7,918 nucleotides of DNA from CAYFJO01 sp964343305 (GTDB taxonomy: Bacteria; Planctomycetota; Planctomycetia; Pirellulales; Pirellulaceae), in NCBI GenBank assembly GCA_964343305.1, contig CAYFJO010000480.1:1-7918 (forward strand). The letters run 5' to 3'. The notes beneath the pieces were generated by a model. That model was not told the origin of the DNA. It worked only from the letters and a program-made list of their open reading frames with translations, and did not search any database. Position numbers and translations under genes: made by a program. This document shows, in pieces, positions 4,666 through 7,918 of the stretch. Every line of letters starts with the position of its first letter. Position 1 is the first letter of the stretch.

Positions 4666-7317
4666 TCACTTTCGCTCCCAAACTGCCGGCAGATTCTTAG
4701 AAGCAGAGCCGTAAGTTTGTGACACCACAAATCCGCTGGCCTGCGACATGTAGAAGATTCGTCCGTTTGAGACGACGGCACCCAGGCATTCGCGCGAGTC
4801 GATCGCCGGGCCGGTCGAGACCAGTTTGCCTTCGGCGCTGAGGTCGATCATGTCCATGTTCGCACCGAGAACAAATGGTTCGGAGAGTGTGAAACGGCAA
4901 CATGCGTAGTTCGTTTCGATGCCTGCGTACACTTTCCCAGTCTTGCGATCGTAGATGTTTCCCTTGCCGCGCAAGGCGTTCGAGAAAATAAACCGCTCGC
5001 CGACCGAAATCACGTTTAGAGCCGAAGTCACCGCGTCGGACTTCCAGACCAGCGACCCGTCTTTCGCGTCGAGACACCAGACGAACCGGTCCTTGGTGTC
5101 TTCCTTGGCCCGGTTATTGCCGCCAATGTAGATACGGCCGTCGCGGGAACTCAGCGTGCATTTCGACGTCACGTAGTAATCGGTCGTCAGCCAAACAACG
5201 TCGCCGGTTGCCGGGTCGAGACATGCGGTCAACCCGTTGTTGTCCGACGGCAAGCCGCGCCGCGTTTTCTGACTGGCCGCATATCCGAAAAACGTCGAAT
5301 AGTAGAACTTGCCTTCGTGGACGCAGATGCCACAGTCGTTCCCACCTCGGCCGTACTTCGAAAAGTCCTTTTCCCAAACCACGTCGCCTGTCTCCAGATC
5401 CCACGCCCAGACGCGTGGCTTGTGGTCTTTCGGGTAGTACGGGTTGTCGTTTGAATAGATCCAACTCATCACTTCCTTGCCATCGTGATCGACGGGCGTA
5501 CCACCGAAGGTAAAGTAGCGTTCCGAACCTTGGGCCGCGTACTCGCCTGAACCGGACGCGTAGATCGCGACTTTGCCACTCACGACTGGCGGAAACTGGC
5601 GGCTCCAACTAGGTGATCCGGTGAAGGGTACTTCCCAAAGCAACCGGCCAGTCGCCGCGTCCAGACAACGCATCATCGAACGTTTGATGCCGGCCTGAGG
5701 CACCAGCAGTTTGCCGTCGATATAAAGTGGCGAAGTAAACGACAGATACACATCCGGCCAGTGGCGTCGCCATAACAGGCGTCCAGAGTCTTGTTCGACG
5801 GCGATGATCTGACCTTCTGCCGTGTGCATGTACAGCCGTCCGCCGCCGCAGACCGGCAGGTGTTTTACCGTGCCTTCCAGCCGCCTGGCCCACCGCATTC
5901 GAAGCGGCGGCGCAAGTCCCTGGTCGTTGGAGTTCGAACCGCTAAAGTCACCGTAATTCGTGTACCAGTTAAACTTCTCGTCAGCCAGCGGTCCGGTCAG
6001 AGGATTGCGGATCTTCGAGATGCTCAGGTCCTTGGTCGGCAGAGGAGCTTTCCCATCTGCACCGAAGATGTAGAGATAGCCGTCCTCACAACCGGCGTAG
6101 ACTCGGTCGTCCGCGACTGCGATCGGAGCGGTGATTGGAGCACCGAAAGCCGTCGCAAGAGATGAGGTTTTACTACCATCGAGCCGTGCAATATGGAGTT
6201 TGCCAGCCAACCCGCCGTAAACGACATGATCGCGGGTAATGACCGGCGGGCTCACGGAAGCCGCCGTGCCGAGAACGACAGGTCGGTCTTCACCGATCGT
6301 ATGCCGACATAAGCCGACGCCATGCTCCGGTCGCACGCGATAGACGTCTTTGCCACGAATACTAACGGGTGCAAAACTCAATAGACCGAGCAGCCGAATC
6401 GACGTTTCCGTTCCTTGGACGAAACTGGTCTTTAGCTCATCACCATCCAGTCGCATGATTTCGACGCGGCCGGCGTTGTCACGGCGATGCCACTGAACAT
6501 AGACGTTGCCCGCTTCGTCTGCGCTTTGCCCGAATGTCGCGGGATACTCAGAACCAGCGTACTTGGGAATCTCACCGACGATTCGCAACTTCGCCGTATC
6601 GCCCGCGTCGTCCAGAAAGATCGTGCGCCCGCCTGCGGGCATGACGATGGTCTTGCCCACAAGGCAGATGTTGCGCGAGCAAACAAAATGGTCGCGCCAA
6701 GTAACACGTTCCTTGCGATGAGCCAGCCACTCTTCGCCGCTCCAGCGGTCGCCGTCGAACTGGATGACTTCCTTGACAAAGTCCCACGTCCAGTCGACCT
6801 TGCCATCCGGTTCGACCGCGTAAACGCGCGCGCCGAGTGTCGCAAAGTAAACACGATCCACGCCAACGGCCGGCGCGGAAAACACCGGCTCGCGACAATC
6901 AATTTCCTTCACAACATCGCCGCTGTTGCGATCAAGGACATAGTAGTATCCGGACGTCGTTCCCACGTGCAGGTAGTTTCCCACAACCGCTGGTGCCGCA
7001 ACGTTGTTGCAGTTGCCTGGTCCACCTTTTGTGGCGAATCGCCATAAGATTTCTTGGTTCTTAGCATCGATCGCGAATACAACACCGCTCCCATCGATCA
7101 CGTACACCGTCCCATCACTCACCACCGGCGACGCGTAAACTCCGTCGGTCAGAGGAACCGTCGCAACCAACCCCATCGAAGTCTTCAATGAAACGTCGGG
7201 GGCGTTACCAGATCGTGCCGCGTTTCCCTGGAGTTGCGGCCAGTCATCGTTGGCCATGAGATGAAAGGTACATGCCAATACGCACACGAATGCCAAATTG
7301 TAGATTTCTTGTTTCAT
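4666..7317 (-). CDS. Large exported PQQ-like double beta-propeller protein
   Basis: 883 aa from ATG 7317. A signal peptide (residues about 1-22, MKQEIYNLAFVCVLACTFHL, then MANDD) leads into DWPQLQGNAARSG, the usual first strand of planctomycete BamB/PQQ-like proteins. PQQ-type blades follow, each ending in W or a similar residue: GVVFAIDAKNQEILW (79-92), YYYVLDRNSGDVV (124-136), RVYAVEPDGKVDW (164-176), YLYIFGADGK (414-423), IIAVEQDSGRLLW (504-516), CLDAATGRLLW (551-561), AWDLETGDVVW (638-648), CLDPATGDVVW (699-709), CLDAKDGSLVW (748-758) and IYDRKTGKVY (788-797). A Gly/Asn-rich linker at about 430-475 divides two propellers. Many Cys occur in pairs (CGIC 662-665, ACC 805-807), suggesting disulfides in the periplasm. 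The usual dehydrogenase cofactor residues and haem motif CxxCH are not seen, so an enzymatic quinoprotein role is not supported; binding or scaffolding is likelier. A TACAAT lies about 50 nt upstream (7371-7366), without a good -35. Confidence 0.92.
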   Translation of the reverse strand: MKQEIYNLAFVCVLACTFHLMANDDWPQLQGNAARSGNAPDVSLKTSMGLVATVPLTDGVYASPVVSDGTVYVIDGSGVVFAIDAKNQEILWRFATKGGPGNCNNVAAPAVVGNYLHVGTTSGYYYVLDRNSGDVVKEIDCREPVFSAPAVGVDRVYFATLGARVYAVEPDGKVDWTWDFVKEVIQFDGDRWSGEEWLAHRKERVTWRDHFVCSRNICLVGKTIVMPAGGRTIFLDDAGDTAKLRIVGEIPKYAGSEYPATFGQSADEAGNVYVQWHRRDNAGRVEIMRLDGDELKTSFVQGTETSIRLLGLLSFAPVSIRGKDVYRVRPEHGVGLCRHTIGEDRPVVLGTAASVSPPVITRDHVVYGGLAGKLHIARLDGSKTSSLATAFGAPITAPIAVADDRVYAGCEDGYLYIFGADGKAPLPTKDLSISKIRNPLTGPLADEKFNWYTNYGDFSGSNSNDQGLAPPLRMRWARRLEGTVKHLPVCGGGRLYMHTAEGQIIAVEQDSGRLLWRRHWPDVYLSFTSPLYIDGKLLVPQAGIKRSMMRCLDAATGRLLWEVPFTGSPSWSRQFPPVVSGKVAIYASGSGEYAAQGSERYFTFGGTPVDHDGKEVMSWIYSNDNPYYPKDHKPRVWAWDLETGDVVWEKDFSKYGRGGNDCGICVHEGKFYYSTFFGYAASQKTRRGLPSDNNGLTACLDPATGDVVWLTTDYYVTSKCTLSSRDGRIYIGGNNRAKEDTKDRFVWCLDAKDGSLVWKSDAVTSALNVISVGERFIFSNALRGKGNIYDRKTGKVYAGIETNYACCRFTLSEPFVLGANMDMIDLSAEGKLVSTGPAIDSRECLGAVVSNGRIFYMSQASGFVVSQTYGSASKNLPAVWERK

Positions 7318-7392
7318 GAATCACGTCTCGAAGAAGAGTGGGTACCGTGGTTTAGCAGAACGGTCATTGTATCCGAAACCGTTGGACCAAGG

Positions 7393-7533
7393 TCACTGTA
7401 ATGGAATGATTCGAAGTTGAGATAGAACACCCTGGGCTGGCCAGCCAAACACAACCACCGTCAGAAGAACCAGGAACGTCCGTAGGCTAAAACTTAACCA
7501 GCGAAGTTTCGGCTTGTCGGGTGCGTTGGCCAT
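7393..7533 (-). CDS. 46-aa FSLRTF-type micro membrane protein or truncated paralogue
   Basis: ATG 7533 opens MANAPDKPKLRWLSFSLRTF and continues as one hydrophobic helix LVLLTVVVFGW, ending after WPAQGVLSQLRIIPLQ at TGA 7395-7393. The start is homologous to the 1344-859 gene (MPNARDKPKLRWWQFSLRKF), including the DNA around the ATG. The C-terminal part after the helix is only about 16 residues, far shorter than in its relatives. It may be a truncated copy or a genuine single-pass peptide. It starts 18 nt after the stop of the 7899-7552 gene, so the two are probably co-transcribed, and the large PQQ gene begins 75 nt further on. A weak GAAG lies five bases before the ATG. Confidence 0.5.
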   Translation of the reverse strand: MANAPDKPKLRWLSFSLRTFLVLLTVVVFGWPAQGVLSQLRIIPLQ

Positions 7534-7539
7534 CACTTC

Positions 7540-7563
7540 GGTAGTGTGTGATTATTTGCTGCT
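7540..7563 (-). repeat. AAATAATCAC-M-CACTACC repeat, copy 2
   Basis: Contains the end of the 7899-7552 gene (AGC AGC AAA TAA) and the gap to the next start. It matches 4147-4171. The flanking CGGTAG (7539-7544) and CTACCG (7562-7567) on the plus strand form a 6-bp inverted repeat around it. Confidence 0.5.
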
Positions 7564-7899
7564 ACCGTCGTCGTTGAGTAGCAATTCTGTTGGGTCGATC
7601 TGATTCTCCATGATGAATCGTGGTCGTTGTGGTTGGCGCGGCGGTCGGGATGTCAGTTCGTAGACTTTCATTGGCAACCAATACTCGCGGTCAAATTCCA
7701 TCAGTTTGAGAAGATCGTCAACTGTACGGCTGGCGTTCGCCATTCTTCGGTCGTGTCTTCGGTCGTGCAACTCCCGCCCCCATTCCCGATACCGCCATCC
7801 CGCCACGGCCAGCACGCTAAACAGCGTCGCAAGCAGAATGAACTTCCGCAGGCTGAACTGCCACCAGCGGAGTTTCGGCTTGTTTGATTCTTCAGCCAT
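7552..7899 (-). CDS. FSLRKF-type short membrane protein
   Basis: 115 aa from ATG 7899. It begins MAEESNKPKLRWWQFSLRKF, then one membrane helix (about residues 20-36, FILLATLFSVLAVAGW) and a charged region rich in Arg, His and Asp (REWGRELHDRRHDRRMANASRTVDDLLKLMEFD). That region could form a helix outside the membrane; it is followed by a Pro/Arg stretch (SRPPRQPQRPRF) and an acidic tail. No catalytic motif is visible. The N-terminal motif is common in planctomycetes; its function is not known to me, and it may be a targeting or topology signal. The Shine-Dalgarno site is unclear. It heads a probable operon with the 46-aa relative 18 nt downstream. Confidence 0.75.
   Translation of the reverse strand: MAEESNKPKLRWWQFSLRKFILLATLFSVLAVAGWRYREWGRELHDRRHDRRMANASRTVDDLLKLMEFDREYWLPMKVYELTSRPPRQPQRPRFIMENQIDPTELLLNDDGSSK
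7840..7883 (-). repeat. FSLRKF 5' coding repeat, copy 5
   Basis: Partner of 1285-1328, 42 of 44 nt identical, including third codon positions. It lies in the first codons of the 7899-7552 gene. The flanking codons (MAEESN here, MPNARD there) and everything downstream differ. Confidence 0.85.
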
Positions 7900-7918
7900 T
7901 AGGTGCTTGCTACCAGCC

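Noticed and set aside
4560..4781. Minus-strand 73-codon ORF with a hydrophobic C-terminus
   Set aside because: Overlaps the end of the PQQ gene in another frame and then reads the relic out of frame.
5208..7064. Numerous plus-strand and alternate-frame ORFs of 60-190 codons
   Set aside because: All lie within the PQQ gene, which has consistent repeat structure throughout; these are shadow frames.

Overview
The window looks like a chromosomal stretch from a planctomycete, most likely the Pirellulaceae / Rhodopirellula group. The evidence is: several short proteins with the planctomycete-type N-terminus 'KPKLRWWQFSLRKF' followed by one membrane helix; a large secreted PQQ-repeat propeller; tiny lipoproteins; a membrane-anchored HEAT-type protein ending in a W-x-x-WW motif; few clear Shine-Dalgarno sites; and moderate GC. 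No species can be named from sequence alone.

Layout. 1-146: end of an upstream region with two small hairpins. 171-836 (+): membrane-anchored HEAT-like protein. 863-962 (-): what I read as the 3' end (domains V and VI) of a group II intron without its reverse transcriptase, overlapping the tail of a frameshifted short membrane protein (1344-859, -). 1345-1647: intergenic. 1648-2580 (+): exported TolB/PD40-type beta-propeller. 2600-3625: a stretch of fragments on the minus strand between two copies of a conserved element. It holds the N-terminal part of a tyrosine recombinase, a truncated ParB-like/toxin-type domain and an intact 78-aa protein. 3721-4526 (+): two tiny lipoproteins and a three-helix membrane protein in a probable operon. 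4527-4660: two decayed 5' ends of the FSLRKF family. 4666-7317 (-): 883-aa exported double PQQ-like propeller. 7393-7899 (-): two tandem short FSLRKF-type membrane proteins.

The most interesting signal is between the genes. (1) An element read on the minus strand as AACGCCAC-N5-GTTAGAATRACGTCATG occurs at 1342, 2600 (degenerate) and 3593, always in the same orientation. It resembles half of an integron attC site, and the copy at 2600 adjoins a broken tyrosine-recombinase gene. (2) The first ~45 nt of the FSLRKF genes are conserved at nucleotide level in five places, two of which are only relics; 32 nt are identical between loci 6.5 kb apart. (3) A second short repeat, AAATAATCAC-M-CACTACC, occurs at 4147 and 7540. 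Together with the intron remnant these suggest a region repeatedly rearranged by insertion of short gene-plus-boundary units. No complete defence or metabolic system is present, and most short proteins here have no function I can assign.
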